Assembly (NCBI RefSeq): GCF_900105005.1
Contig: NZ_LT629748.1
Coordinates: forward strand, 1,860,001-1,924,000
Direction of reading: 5' to 3'
Source of the DNA: Halopseudomonas litoralis
GTDB lineage: Bacteria; Pseudomonadota; Gammaproteobacteria; Pseudomonadales; Pseudomonadaceae
Length of the DNA: 64,000 nt
Position 1 is the first letter of the stretch. Every line of letters starts with the position of its first letter. Positions 29,311 to 40,267 of this stretch are shown here, piece by piece. The translations under genes and the position numbers were made by a program. The notes below the pieces were generated by a model. The model was not told the DNA's origin, searched no databases, and saw only the letters and a list, made by a program, of their open reading frames with translations.

Positions 29311-30051
29311 ATGAGCGATGTAGACAAGCTGTTCGCAGCCCCGCTGCCGCAGATCAGTGATTTTGTTTTCGATCACAACGTGGCGCGGGTTTTCCCCGAC
29401 ATGATCAAGCGTTCGATCCCCGGTTATCCCACCATAGTGGAGAACATCGGCGTGATCTCGGCCCAGTACGCCCAACCCGGCACCTTGATCTACGATCTGG
29501 GTTGCTCACTCGGCGCCGCTACCCAGTCCATGCGCCGGCACCTGGCTGGTGGGGACAGCCGGATCATAGCAGTCGACAATGCCGAAGCCATGACCGTGCG
29601 CTGCCGCGAGTATCTCGCCGCGCAGGATTCAATGATGGAAGAGCTGGTGCCGACGACCGTCGTGCATGAGGACATTCTGCAACTGGAGTTGGAGCCCTGT
29701 TCGGTGGTGGTGTTGAATTTCACGTTGCAGTTCATCGCACCCGAGCGCCGTCTGGAATTGCTCACCCGCATTCGTCAGGCCTTGTTGCCCGGCGGCGTCC
29801 TGATCCTCTCGGAAAAATTCCGTTTCTCCGATCCGGCTACACAGCAGCACTTGGAGCAAGTGCATTACGCCTTCAAGCGTGCCAATGGTTACAGCGAGCT
29901 GGAAATTGCCCAGAAGCGCAGCGCCATTGAGAACATCATGCTGCTGGATACCCGGGAAGCGCATCTGGAGCGCCTGCAGTCTGCCGGTTTCAGCCACGCC
30001 TGTAACTGGTTCCAGTGCCTCAACTTCGGTTCAATAATGGCTCACGCATGA
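29311..30051 (+). CDS. cmoA: Carboxy-S-adenosyl-L-methionine synthase
   Basis: 246 residues from ATG 29311 ([20 protein letters not shown]), matching the CmoA start; an upstream in-frame start is less likely. CmoA makes carboxy-SAM from SAM and prephenate for the wobble-uridine modification cmo5U34 of tRNA. The SAM motif is [13 protein letters not shown] near 58-70, and FQCLNFGSI is the family ending. It overlaps cmoB by 4 bp (ATGA), fitting their sequential reactions. Confidence 0.96.
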   Translation: MSDVDKLFAAPLPQISDFVFDHNVARVFPDMIKRSIPGYPTIVENIGVISAQYAQPGTLIYDLGCSLGAATQSMRRHLAGGDSRIIAVDNAEAMTVRCREYLAAQDSMMEELVPTTVVHEDILQLELEPCSVVVLNFTLQFIAPERRLELLTRIRQALLPGGVLILSEKFRFSDPATQQHLEQVHYAFKRANGYSELEIAQKRSAIENIMLLDTREAHLERLQSAGFSHACNWFQCLNFGSIMAHA

Positions 30052-31019
30052 TCGACTATTCCCGCTTGTACCGCGACCTCGGCGATACCCCCCTGAAGGA
30101 TTGGCTGGCTGACCTGCCAGCCGCACTGGAACGCCGACTGACGGATGCACGCCGGCACGGCGACCTGCCGCGTTGGCAGGCCTGTCTGGAACAGTTGCCC
30201 GACCTGCTGCCCGGCACACTGGAGCTGCAACAGGCGGTGCGTATCGGTCTGGCCGGGGACCTGCCCACCGACCAGCAGCAGGCTCTGGGCGTCGCCCTTC
30301 AAGGCCTGCATCCCTGGCGCAAGGGTCCCTTCGAGTTGTTTGGCGTGCATATCGATACCGAGTGGCGCTCGGATTGGAAATGGGACCGTATCGCGCCGCA
30401 TTTTGATCTTCAGGGCAAGCGCGTTCTGGACGTGGGTTGCGGCAACGGTTATCACATGTGGCGCATGTGGCAGGATGGCGCGAGCATGGTCATCGGCGTG
30501 GACCCGAACTTGCTGTTTCTCACCCAGTTCCAAGCCATTCGCCGCTATCTGCCCGAGGCGCCGGTCTGGCAGCTGCCATTTACCCTGGAAGAACTGCCCG
30601 AACCCTCCGGCGGTTTCGATACGGTGTTTTCCATGGGCGTGCTGTATCACCGACGCTCGCCGCTGGATCATCTGTTGCAATTGAAGGCCTGCCTGCGCCC
30701 CGGTGGCGAGCTGGTGCTGGAAACCCTGGTGATAGAAGGTGACGAGCAGCAGTGCCTGATCCCCGAAGACCGTTATGCACAGATGCGCAACGTCTGGTTT
30801 CTGCCATCGGTAGCCATGCTGGAACGCTTTCTGCGCCGCTGTGGATACACGGATGTGCGCTGTGTCGACGTGAACCGCACCAGCCAGAATGAACAGCGCA
30901 GTACCGGGTGGATGCGCTTTCAGTCACTGCCGGACTTTCTCGACCCCGGCAACCCGCTACTCACCTGTGAAGGTTATCCGGCACCGCTGCGCGCGACTCT
31001 GCTGGCTACCCGCCCCTGA
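30048..31019 (+). CDS. cmoB: tRNA U34 carboxymethyltransferase
   Basis: 323 residues from the overlapped ATG at 30048 ([20 protein letters not shown]). It transfers the carboxymethyl group of carboxy-SAM to 5-hydroxyuridine-34 of tRNA. The SAM-binding motif [15 protein letters not shown] is near 127, and [17 protein letters not shown] and TGWMRFQSL are family stretches. Translationally coupled to cmoA; a 10-bp hairpin follows the stop. Confidence 0.96.
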   Translation: MIDYSRLYRDLGDTPLKDWLADLPAALERRLTDARRHGDLPRWQACLEQLPDLLPGTLELQQAVRIGLAGDLPTDQQQALGVALQGLHPWRKGPFELFGVHIDTEWRSDWKWDRIAPHFDLQGKRVLDVGCGNGYHMWRMWQDGASMVIGVDPNLLFLTQFQAIRRYLPEAPVWQLPFTLEELPEPSGGFDTVFSMGVLYHRRSPLDHLLQLKACLRPGGELVLETLVIEGDEQQCLIPEDRYAQMRNVWFLPSVAMLERFLRRCGYTDVRCVDVNRTSQNEQRSTGWMRFQSLPDFLDPGNPLLTCEGYPAPLRATLLATRP

Positions 31020-31038
31020 AAGCCGTTTCTCCGTCCGG

Positions 31039-31068
31039 CGTCAGCCTGCAGCAAAGCGCAGGCTGACG
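31039..31068. terminator. Bidirectional hairpin between cmoB and convergent gene
   Basis: Perfect 10-bp stem CGTCAGCCTG / CAGGCTGACG with a 10-base loop. It overlaps the last codons of the convergent 228-codon gene, so it likely serves both mRNAs. No clear T-run. Confidence 0.6.
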
Positions 31069-31727
31069 ATCCAGCCCAGGGCCAGCCACGCGGGTGGTAT
31101 TTCCGGCCAGTCATCATCGCCCAGACTACCCAGGTCGTAGCCTGACACGCCGGCTCGCGCCAGCAATCGCTCCAGCCACCATTGCAGACAAGCGCCATCA
31201 CCCATGACGTGTCGATTGGCCATATCAGTACGCAAACGTATGGGCAGTGACTCGAACAGCAGAATGTCGATAGCCGGAAAAATCTTGCGCTCATTATCCA
31301 GGTAGGCGGAACGTGCGGCCGGGGTCAGCTTCAGCAGCCGCGCCAGCGTCTCGAGTTGCGCGGCATATTGCCGGTGACTGTGCAACGGGTCCAGTCGCTG
31401 CCGCCACTCCAGCTCCAACTGCTCCACCGCTTCAACCAGTGCCAGCGCACCAGCAGCGGGAGCATCCAGCAGACTACCCAGCAATTGCCGCTGCTCAAGC
31501 GGCACCGGCTGCAGCAACAGCGCAAGCTCTGCACTGCTGGAACCTGGCTGCGGCTGCCAGTTACCCAGACGGCCATCAGGCAAACCGCCGGCGCGGGCGC
31601 AGCGTACCGGCCAGGTAGCCGGCAGCAGCTGCTCGCGCAAGGCAGACAGGTGTTCGGCCAAGGTGTCTGTCTGCCGGCTCAGCCAGCACTCTGCCTGCCA
31701 GCGCCGACGGGATTTATATTTTGTCAT
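31041..31727 (-). CDS. Hypothetical protein downstream of ycjF, 228 aa
   Basis: Soluble, leucine- and arginine-rich helical protein (LPIRLRTDMANRHVMGDG, then LQWWLERLLARAGVSGYDLG). No signal peptide, membrane segment or catalytic motif was recognised. Its start overlaps the ycjF coding sequence by 14 bp, so it is translated as the third gene of a ycjX-ycjF unit and likely works in the same process. I do not recognise the family. Confidence 0.75.
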   Translation of the reverse strand: MTKYKSRRRWQAECWLSRQTDTLAEHLSALREQLLPATWPVRCARAGGLPDGRLGNWQPQPGSSSAELALLLQPVPLEQRQLLGSLLDAPAAGALALVEAVEQLELEWRQRLDPLHSHRQYAAQLETLARLLKLTPAARSAYLDNERKIFPAIDILLFESLPIRLRTDMANRHVMGDGACLQWWLERLLARAGVSGYDLGSLGDDDWPEIPPAWLALGWIVSLRFAAG

Positions 31728-32742
31728 CCGTCACCTTGCCCAATCGTTCCCTGATGCCTTGAATGATGCCTCGGTTATCTTCAGCAAGCATCTCCCGGTT
31801 CGGCAACGGAACGGCACGACACAGGTCCAGGGTGAAGTGCCCGAGCCGGGCGCTGTACAAGCCAACGCCAACACCCTGTCCCACCCGCGCGGCGAGTTTT
31901 TCCAGTACCCCCGACAGCAAGCTGTCGCTGAGCGCGCCTATGGCCATTTCACTGCCTCCGGCCAAGGCGATATTTCTCAGCACATGGCGCGCCAGACGCC
32001 AACTGCTCAACTGGCTCATGGGCAACCCGAAGCACACGGCGACCCGCTGCATCATGCGCACGTTGCGCCACACCACCAACAGCAGATCGACCGTCACCCA
32101 GGGGCTGGTCGCGACCAGCAGGCCGGTACCTACTGCCTCCCGGCGCAGCATCCGCCGGGCCTGCGTATCCAGTGGTTGATAGAACAGCAGGTTCAACCGA
32201 CGACTGACTTCCTCGGCACTGTGCGAGGTGTCCAGATCCGCGCAGGCGGTGGTCATTCGCGCGCGCAAGGGCGTATTCTGATAAAGCATCTGCAGTCGAT
32301 CAAGCCAGTCCACGCTCAGACGTTCGCGCGGGTCCGCCAGGACAGCCTGCATTTCCAGGCGCAACTGCTCCAGATCCGTCAGCCGTGCCCGTTGCCTGCG
32401 CACATCCACCCAGGCCTTGAGACCAGTCCCGGCCAGAGCAGCCCCCAGCAGTCCGACCAGCGTTCCGGCCAGCGGTTGCCAATGCCAGGCAGCCAGGGTC
32501 CACTGGCCCCATTCAAGTGCGGCACCACCCAGTACCACTGCACCGACCAGCTTGCCCAAGCGGCTTGGCCAGCGGCTGCGCGGCGGTGCGTTCAGCAATC
32601 CCGGCTCGGGCAATTCCGCCGCAACCGCCTGTTCCCGTGGCGTCAGCGTGACGTCGCCGAGGATCCGCGTTCGCAGAGTATCTTCGGTGATGGCCGGCTC
32701 GCTCATGGTTTCCAGAATCCGGGTCTTGGGTTGATCATTCAT
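31714..32742 (-). CDS. ycjF: YcjF family (DUF697) membrane protein
   Basis: 342 residues from ATG 32742, which overlaps the ycjX stop by 4 bp. Two N-terminal membrane segments lie near 68-85 and 90-112 (GKLVGAVVLGGAALEWGQW, LAGTLVGLLGAALAGTGL). The C-terminal DUF697-like domain follows (ATSPWVTVDLLLVVWRNVRM). YcjF and YcjX are encoded together in many gammaproteobacteria and are linked to heat shock or phage-shock responses in Enterobacteria; the mechanism is not known. Confidence 0.9.
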   Translation of the reverse strand: MNDQPKTRILETMSEPAITEDTLRTRILGDVTLTPREQAVAAELPEPGLLNAPPRSRWPSRLGKLVGAVVLGGAALEWGQWTLAAWHWQPLAGTLVGLLGAALAGTGLKAWVDVRRQRARLTDLEQLRLEMQAVLADPRERLSVDWLDRLQMLYQNTPLRARMTTACADLDTSHSAEEVSRRLNLLFYQPLDTQARRMLRREAVGTGLLVATSPWVTVDLLLVVWRNVRMMQRVAVCFGLPMSQLSSWRLARHVLRNIALAGGSEMAIGALSDSLLSGVLEKLAARVGQGVGVGLYSARLGHFTLDLCRAVPLPNREMLAEDNRGIIQGIRERLGKVTDDKI

Positions 32743-34097
32743 AGTGCGTGTCCCTCCACCATCCAACCGATCAGATCATCCATACGGTACTGGGGAAAAG
32801 GCTCGTTACGGTGCAATCCGGCAGGTGGGCGCAACTGCAGCAGCTCCGGCCCACTGATCTGCAGATCCAGCGGCAGGTGCTCGGGAACTCCACCCGGTTG
32901 ATAACGCACCCAGCCACTCTGCCCTTCCAGCCCGGCGACCAAGGCATCACCTTCCTGGCGCGTGGCGCGCACCGCCGCCAGGGGAAATCCGCGTACCCGC
33001 ACACCACCGTGGCGCACATCCGCCAGGCTGTCGGTCAACAGATCCTCCAGGCATTGCTGCACCGCGCGCTGCTGGCCTGGCGCGACCTGATCCACCTTGG
33101 TAGCGCACACCGCCAGCTGACTGATGCGCGGCCGAAACAGCCGGCTCAGCAAACTGTCACGACCATAGCGGAAACTCTGCAGCACCGACTCCAGCGCCGC
33201 TTTCAGATCAGTGAGCGCAGGCTGCCCGGCATCCATGGGACCAAGCATGTCGACCAGCAGTATCTGTCGATCCAACCGGCTGAAATGCTCGTCATAAAAA
33301 CCCTTCACCACGTAGTCGCGATAATAGCGGAAGCGTGCTTCGCAAGCCGACCACCAACTACCGGCGTCACCCTGAGTATGACGATTGGCACTGAGCAACG
33401 GGACAAACAGCAGCATCTCGGCAGCGATACCACTACCCGGCAACAGGAAACGCCCCGGCTGGTTGCGGGATAACCCCGCCTCGCTGCGACTGCGCTGCAG
33501 AAAGTCGGTCCAGGCGGCGGCCAGCTCGGCGAGCTGAGCTGCGTCCTGCGGTGCCTGTGGGTCAATCGCGGCGAGCGCCTCACGCAGCGGCCCGGCAATA
33601 CTGCACCGCGGCTCGGCATCCAGCCAGGCGCGCATCTGCTCACACCACTGCCCGTAGTCCATGTCCAGTAACGGCAGGTCAAGCAGCCATTCACCGGGGT
33701 AATCGAGAATCTCGATACGCAGCGACCGGGTGCTCTGCAAGCGCTTGAGCAGACCGGTCTGACGAAAGCGCAGATCTATCACCACCCGCGACAGGTCTCG
33801 AGTGGACTCGGGCCAACGCGCAGGTTCGCCGGCGAGGGCTTCCAGCGCCTGCAGATAGGCGAAGGGTTGCTCTACGCCATCGCGCTGCCAACGCACTGCT
33901 TCCAATCGGTCAAAGGGCGCACGCCGCGCCAGCAACCCGCGCTGATGGTTCTCCAGCTGATTGATCAGACTGGTAATGAAGGTCGTCTTGCCCGCTCGAC
34001 TGAGCCCGGTGACACCGATGCGCAGATGCGGACTACCCAGGCTGGCTGCTTGTTGCCGAACGCTTTCCAGCCACTGCGGTTGCTTTATTCCTGGCAT
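32739..34097 (-). CDS. ycjX: YcjX family (DUF463) P-loop NTPase
   Basis: 452 residues. The Walker A/G1 motif GLSRAGKTT is at 31-39 near the N-terminus, EILDYPGEWLLDLPLL resembles a G3 (DxxG-like) region, and CATKVDQV may act as G4. The motifs suggest a GTPase acting on the inner face of the membrane with YcjF, the overlapping gene downstream. The start has a plausible site (GGAGTGCC) and the next gene upstream is divergent. Confidence 0.92.
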   Translation of the reverse strand: MPGIKQPQWLESVRQQAASLGSPHLRIGVTGLSRAGKTTFITSLINQLENHQRGLLARRAPFDRLEAVRWQRDGVEQPFAYLQALEALAGEPARWPESTRDLSRVVIDLRFRQTGLLKRLQSTRSLRIEILDYPGEWLLDLPLLDMDYGQWCEQMRAWLDAEPRCSIAGPLREALAAIDPQAPQDAAQLAELAAAWTDFLQRSRSEAGLSRNQPGRFLLPGSGIAAEMLLFVPLLSANRHTQGDAGSWWSACEARFRYYRDYVVKGFYDEHFSRLDRQILLVDMLGPMDAGQPALTDLKAALESVLQSFRYGRDSLLSRLFRPRISQLAVCATKVDQVAPGQQRAVQQCLEDLLTDSLADVRHGGVRVRGFPLAAVRATRQEGDALVAGLEGQSGWVRYQPGGVPEHLPLDLQISGPELLQLRPPAGLHRNEPFPQYRMDDLIGWMVEGHAL

Positions 34098-34164
34098 GCA
34101 GGCACTCCCGGAATGATTTATGGTCTATGGGCAGTATCGCACAACAAGGCTAGGGAAAATTTCA

Positions 34165-34566
34165 ATGGCATATGCAGACACGCACAGCAAGGCCGTAGGT
34201 TACCTGCTGTGGATTTTCGGGTTCATGGGCGCGCACCGTTTCTACTACGGCAAACCCTGGACCGGCACCCTGTATTTCTTCACATTGGGCCTGTTCTTCA
34301 TCGGCTGGATCATCGACCTGTTCCTGATCCCATCCATGGATGACCAGGCTGATCAGCGTTTTCGCAGCGGTCGAGTCAATTTCAATCTGACCTGGATCCT
34401 GCTGACCTTTCTCGGGGTCTTCGGCGCCCACCGCTTATATATGGGCAAGTGGATCACCGCCATCATCTATTTCTGCACTGGCGGCCTGTTCCTGCTGGGC
34501 GTGTTGTATGACTACTGGACACTCAACGAACAGATTTCAGTGAAGAACATGGAAAAGGCCTGGTAA
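34165..34566 (+). CDS. Membrane protein with two tandem TM2 domains
   Basis: 133 residues from ATG 34165, with AGGGA 9 nt upstream. The chain repeats itself: GYLLWIFGFMGAHRFYYGK plus two membrane helices and IIDLFLIP at ~10-57, then WILLTFLGVFGAHRLYMGK plus GVLYDYW at ~75-122. Each unit is a TM2 domain (GxxGAHRFYxG motif between paired helices). TM2 proteins are small membrane proteins of unknown function. It diverges from ycjX and is convergent with ycgL. Confidence 0.85.
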   Translation: MAYADTHSKAVGYLLWIFGFMGAHRFYYGKPWTGTLYFFTLGLFFIGWIIDLFLIPSMDDQADQRFRSGRVNFNLTWILLTFLGVFGAHRLYMGKWITAIIYFCTGGLFLLGVLYDYWTLNEQISVKNMEKAW

Positions 34567-34581
34567 CTCCAAGGCCTGCTC

Positions 34582-34875
34582 CTATACGGGATCGTTACGA
34601 GTCAGCAGCTCATCAGGAAGATGGACTATCCAGCCTTCCTGCTGCGGCGGCATCTGCAGGTGATAGCCCTGGTCTTTCAGGTTGGTCAGTACCTGCAGAA
34701 TGTCTTCGCGTGCCAGTTTGCGCTCTTCGCTGAGCACCATATCCATAGCGTGTTCGGGCTTGCCAAACAGCTTCAACAAGGGCTCCGGCACTTCAGTGAC
34801 GCCTTTTTCCCTGGGCACGTACAGATACATGCCGTCCTTGCGCGTGCTTCGATAGATGGAACACAGCACCTTCAT
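34582..34875 (-). CDS. ycgL: YcgL domain protein
   Basis: 97 residues beginning [20 protein letters not shown], with the YcgL pattern [19 protein letters not shown] in the middle and [11 protein letters not shown] near the end. Cytosolic with a small alpha/beta fold; function unknown. It overlaps the rnd stop by 4 bp, the common rnd-ycgL pairing in gammaproteobacteria. Confidence 0.92.
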   Translation of the reverse strand: MKVLCSIYRSTRKDGMYLYVPREKGVTEVPEPLLKLFGKPEHAMDMVLSEERKLAREDILQVLTNLKDQGYHLQMPPQQEGWIVHLPDELLTRNDPV

Positions 34876-36026
34876 GCGGTCTGCCCCTTGGTGGAGAATT
34901 GATTTGCCAGTGCCAACAGTTCCTCGCCCATCAGCTCGCGTCGCCAGCCGGTAAGCTCCTTCGGCAAGCTATATGGGCCGCATGGATAACCGGTGCGCAC
35001 CATGGCTTCGAGCACCTTCTTGCGCAATATGATCTCGCTCGCCATACCCAGCCGCTCGGCGTGCTGCTGACCGACCTTGCGCAGCGTTTTCAGCAGTCGA
35101 TTGGCATCGGCTGGCAGAGGCTCCGGCACGGACTGCGGCCATTGCTCCTGCGGCAGCGCCTGCCCCTGACGGATCAGGTCCAGAATGACCTCTCCATCCT
35201 GACGCACCGTGCGCGGATGCATATCATCCAGTCGTGCCAATGCCTGCAGTGAATCAGGTTGCCGCTGCGCCAGGGGACACAATGTGGCCTCCCTCAGAAG
35301 ACGATTGCGTGCCTGATCGCGCTGCCGCGCCTGATGTTCACGCCAGTCACACAACAGCTGCAGAATAGCCAACTCGGCGGGTTTGAGCCGCCAGGCCTGC
35401 TTGATCCGGTGATAGGCCTCGGCCGGCTCCACCATCACCCGGGCATTGGCGACCATATCGGCGGTATCTTCCAGCAACCAATCGGTGAGGCCAGCGGCCT
35501 CGATACGCGGCGCCAGTAGTTTATAGACCGCCGCCAGATGCACAGTATCGTCGGCAGCATATTGCAGCTGTCTGTCGCTCAATGGCCGCTGCAACCAATC
35601 CGAGCGGGTCACGTCCTTGGGCAGTTCGATGTCCAGCAGCGCACTCACCAGTCGCGAATAGCCCATGGAAAAATCCATACCCAGAAAAGCCGCGGCCAGC
35701 TGCGTATCGAACAGCGGTGCGGGCAAGGCGCCACAAAGATGCAGGAACACTTCCAGATCCTCGCCACAGGCGTGCAACACCTTGACCACAGCAGGGCTTT
35801 CCAGCAGCGCGACCAATGGCGACCAGTCGGTAATGGCCAGCGGATCGATCAGAAAGGCGCGTTCGCCATCGCCGATCTGGATCAGCCCGGCGATCGGGAA
35901 GAAGGTTTCCGTGCGGACAAACTCGGTATCCACTGCCACAAAGGGTAATTGCAGCCACTGCTTGCACCAGTCGGCCAGGTCGGCGTTCTGGTCGATCATG
36001 AGAGGGCGAGCCTCGGTTGAGGTCAT
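34872..36026 (-). CDS. rnd: Ribonuclease D
   Basis: 384 residues from ATG 36026 ([13 protein letters not shown]). A 3'-5' exonuclease that trims tRNA and other small RNA 3' ends. The DEDD catalytic acids appear in [21 protein letters not shown] and [10 protein letters not shown], followed by two HRDC domains ([38 protein letters not shown]). Translationally coupled to ycgL. Divergent from the chemoreceptor; the shared gap holds an Anr box. Confidence 0.96.
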   Translation of the reverse strand: MTSTEARPLMIDQNADLADWCKQWLQLPFVAVDTEFVRTETFFPIAGLIQIGDGERAFLIDPLAITDWSPLVALLESPAVVKVLHACGEDLEVFLHLCGALPAPLFDTQLAAAFLGMDFSMGYSRLVSALLDIELPKDVTRSDWLQRPLSDRQLQYAADDTVHLAAVYKLLAPRIEAAGLTDWLLEDTADMVANARVMVEPAEAYHRIKQAWRLKPAELAILQLLCDWREHQARQRDQARNRLLREATLCPLAQRQPDSLQALARLDDMHPRTVRQDGEVILDLIRQGQALPQEQWPQSVPEPLPADANRLLKTLRKVGQQHAERLGMASEIILRKKVLEAMVRTGYPCGPYSLPKELTGWRRELMGEELLALANQFSTKGQTA

Positions 36027-36142
36027 AAAATATTGTTTCCTTGGCCTGAGCGCACAGTATAACCGACCCATTCCCTCACGCGGACTGCAACTTTCAACGG
36101 ATGTGTGCAACCACCGATTTTTTCTTTCCCAAGGGGTCAAGA

Positions 36143-37667
<1,525 letters not shown>

Positions 37668-37671
37668 GTCC

Positions 37672-37701
37672 GCGCTCCCCTCAACGTGCTGAAGGGAGCG
37701 C
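37672..37701. terminator. Bidirectional terminator between chemoreceptor and ComEA-like gene
   Basis: Stem GCGCTCCC / GGGAGCGC with inner partial pairing around AACGTGC, filling the 40-bp convergent gap. Confidence 0.6.
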
Positions 37702-37707
37702 CATAGG

Positions 37708-37992
37708 TTACTGCAGAGCGATACGAGCGCGATTGTTTTCAACGGTCGCCGGACCGATACCCTTGACCACAGTCAGTTGATCGACCGACTCGAACTGACC
37801 ATTCTCCTGGCGATGGGCAACAATGGCTTCGGCCTTGGCCATGCCGATACCTTTCAGACCTTCGGCGATTTCAGCCGCGCTGGCATCGTTGATATTGACC
37901 GTGACCATGGGTTCAGCGACGGCTTCAGCGAAAGCCGGCACGGCCAGCCAGGCGGACAAACTGAAGATGACGGCAGCAAGGATCGTTTTCAT
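37708..37992 (-). CDS. ComEA-like helix-hairpin-helix secreted protein
   Basis: 94 residues. The signal peptide at 1-22 (LAAVIFSLSAWLAVPAFA) is followed by two helix-hairpin-helix units, VNINDASAAEIAEGLKGIG and FESVDQLTVVKGIGPAT. In competent bacteria ComEA binds incoming double-stranded DNA in the periplasm. Stand-alone small ComEA-like proteins are common in Pseudomonas, and their role is less certain. No other uptake gene is adjacent. Confidence 0.88.
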   Translation of the reverse strand: MKTILAAVIFSLSAWLAVPAFAEAVAEPMVTVNINDASAAEIAEGLKGIGMAKAEAIVAHRQENGQFESVDQLTVVKGIGPATVENNRARIALQ

Positions 37993-38159
37993 GATATTTC
38001 TCCATTGATAAAGGAATTGAACCGCACATCAAGGGAGAAACCCGAACAACAATCAAACCATAACGCTTCCCTGCGGCACCCCGTCAAACTAGCCCCAAGA
38101 TCCCTGCAACAACAGCACTTAAAGGCAAATCTGTGAAGAATCTCTCACAACAATGCCGC

Positions 38160-38180
38160 CTGTCACCAAAAAGGTGACAG
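38160..38180. promoter_or_regulatory. Perfect palindrome upstream of the receiver-CheC gene
   Basis: CTGTCACC-AAAAA-GGTGACAG, 8-bp arms. It lies 57 bp before the start of the response-regulator gene and 168 bp upstream of the ComEA-like start. It could be a dimeric repressor site or a leader hairpin; I do not recognise the cognate factor. Confidence 0.45.
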
Positions 38181-38237
38181 CGCAGCATCCGCAATGGCAT
38201 TATGCCGCCACCGCAATCACCGGAAAAGGACAGCCAA

Positions 38238-39239
38238 GTGGACGACGCCATACCCCTGCTGGTATGCGACGATTCAAGCATGGCCCGCAAGCAGCTGATC
38301 CGCAGCCTGCCGGCAAACTGGCCATTCAGGATCACCCAAGCCGAGAACGGCCTGCTCGGTTTGGAAGCGATTCGCCAGAACGAGGGACGCATAGTACTCC
38401 TCGATCTCACCATGCCCGAGCTGAATGGCTTCGACGTACTTGCTCGCATACGCGACGAAGGTCTGCAGGCCGACGTCATCGTCATCTCCGGTGATGTGCA
38501 GCAGGAAGCCATTCGGCGCGCCAAGGCGTTGGGAGCCCGATCCTTCCTGCGCAAACCCGTCGACCCACTGGAACTGGAAGCTGCTCTGCTGGCCCTGGGT
38601 ATGGGGCTCCCCCCTGCTCCACTGCAGCCCGAGAATATCACCTCTCATTGTCTGCCCTCGGTCAGCTTCCGTGATGCCTTTCGTGAACTGGCCAATATAT
38701 CCATGGGCCGCGCCGCTGAGTTGCTGGCACGGGTGCTGAATGTCTTTATCTGTCTGCCGGTCCCCAACGTCAATATTCTGGAAGTCAGCGAGCTGCAAAT
38801 GGCCCTGGCTGATGCCCAGGGCAACCAGCAGGTCTCGGCCATCTGTCAGGGCTATATAGGCGGTGGCATTGCCGGTGAAGCCTTATTGATCTTCCATGAT
38901 TCGAAGATCAGTGATGTCGCCGGCCTGCTGAACAGTCAGTTGAATGCGACTCCGCACCTGGAACTGCTGCTGGACCTCGCGGCCATCATAACCGGCGCCT
39001 GCCTCAATGGCCTGTCTGAACAGCTCGACATCCAGCTATCACTGGGACACCCACTGGTGCTCGGCCAGCACTGCACAATCGAGGAACTGATCCGGCTCAA
39101 TCGCCCCCGCTGGAAACGGACCCTGGCGGTTGAGATCAGTTATGCCCTGGAAAACCATGATATCCAGTTCGACCTCATTCTGCTGTTCACCGAGGACTCG
39201 ATACCCAAACTGCAGCAGAAGATTGAGCTGCTGATCTGA
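38238..39239 (+). CDS. Response regulator with C-terminal CheC/CheX-type domain
   Basis: 333 residues from GTG 38238, with AAAAGGA 7 nt upstream; the protein then begins -DDAIPLLVCDDSSMARKQLI. The receiver domain has the acidic pocket CDDS, the phospho-acceptor Asp56 (VLLDLTMPE) and the Lys of FLRKPVD. After a linker, residues ~145-333 look like a CheC/CheX phosphatase-type domain (FRELANISMGRAAELLARVL; helix-rich NISMGxAA motif). It probably dephosphorylates or senses a partner in chemosensory or biofilm signalling. A diguanylate cyclase gene follows 28 bp downstream. Confidence 0.85.
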   Translation: MDDAIPLLVCDDSSMARKQLIRSLPANWPFRITQAENGLLGLEAIRQNEGRIVLLDLTMPELNGFDVLARIRDEGLQADVIVISGDVQQEAIRRAKALGARSFLRKPVDPLELEAALLALGMGLPPAPLQPENITSHCLPSVSFRDAFRELANISMGRAAELLARVLNVFICLPVPNVNILEVSELQMALADAQGNQQVSAICQGYIGGGIAGEALLIFHDSKISDVAGLLNSQLNATPHLELLLDLAAIITGACLNGLSEQLDIQLSLGHPLVLGQHCTIEELIRLNRPRWKRTLAVEISYALENHDIQFDLILLFTEDSIPKLQQKIELLI

Positions 39240-39267
39240 TGCTCACTACGTGCAGGAAGACCCAGCC

Positions 39268-40239
39268 ATGACAGCGCCACTTGATATCAGCGAATTGCAC
39301 TGGATGCTGGACATCGTCCAGAGCATCGATGTCGGCGTGGTCGTACTGAACCGAGACTATCGAATACAGGCGTGGAACAGCTTCATGGAAAACCACTCCG
39401 GCATGTCTGCCAATCAGGTAGCTCAACAGTCATTGCTCGACCTGTTTCCGGAAATCGATCGCCCCTGGTTCACCCATAAGGTCGAAACGGCCATCATGCT
39501 CGGCATCCGCACCTTCACCATCTGGGAGCAACGTCCCTATCTGGTGCGGTTCAAGAGTTATCAGCCGATAACCGGACTGGCTGATGAAATGTATCAGAAC
39601 GTCACCATTCTGCCCCTGCGCTCGATCAGTGCCACGTCCGACCACGTTTGCCTGATCATCTATGATGTGACCAATGCTGCCATCAACAAGCGTCAGCTGC
39701 AGGCAGCCAATACTCAGCTTCAGGAACTGGCTCTGCATGACGGCCTGAGCGGTCTGCTCAACCGCCGTCACTGGGAAAACTGCCTGGAGCGCGAGTTCGC
39801 TCGCCACAGGCGCCACAATAGTCAGGCCAGCCTGGTGCTGTTCGATATCGATCATTTCAAGAAATTGAATGACAGCCATGGGCATAGGGCAGGCGACGAG
39901 GTCATCCGCCAGGTGGCCCGAGTGACCCGCCAGATGGCACGGGAGAGTGACTATGCCGGTCGTTATGGCGGTGAGGAGTTCGTCGTTCTGCTGCCCCACA
40001 CCGGCCTGGAAGGAGCCCGTCAGTTTGCTGAGCGGCTACGCTGCAGCATCGAGCAACTCAACGTAGATTATGAAGGCCTGGTTCTGACCTGCACCGCCAG
40101 TATGGGCGTGGCGTGCATGGAAGAGGACATGCCCGGATATGGCATGCTGATCGAGGCCGCGGACCGTGCGCTGTATCGATCCAAGGCCAATGGTCGTAAC
40201 TGCATCACCTTGAGTAAAGCCGGGGAGCTTGCCCTGTAA
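39268..40239 (+). CDS. PAS-GGDEF diguanylate cyclase
   Basis: 323 residues from ATG 39268 behind AGGAAG. The N-terminal PAS domain (LDIVQSIDVGVVVLNRDYRI to ~140) is followed by a short coiled coil and a GGDEF domain (~155-315). The active motif is GGEEF. An RESD sequence five residues before it fits the allosteric inhibitory I-site RxxD, so the enzyme should make cyclic-di-GMP and be feedback-inhibited. It has no membrane segment. Placed 28 bp after the receiver-CheC gene, it is likely the output partner of the same signalling pathway. Confidence 0.93.
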   Translation: MTAPLDISELHWMLDIVQSIDVGVVVLNRDYRIQAWNSFMENHSGMSANQVAQQSLLDLFPEIDRPWFTHKVETAIMLGIRTFTIWEQRPYLVRFKSYQPITGLADEMYQNVTILPLRSISATSDHVCLIIYDVTNAAINKRQLQAANTQLQELALHDGLSGLLNRRHWENCLEREFARHRRHNSQASLVLFDIDHFKKLNDSHGHRAGDEVIRQVARVTRQMARESDYAGRYGGEEFVVLLPHTGLEGARQFAERLRCSIEQLNVDYEGLVLTCTASMGVACMEEDMPGYGMLIEAADRALYRSKANGRNCITLSKAGELAL

Positions 40240-40267
40240 CCCTGCAGGTAACGCCCCCCCCACAGCC

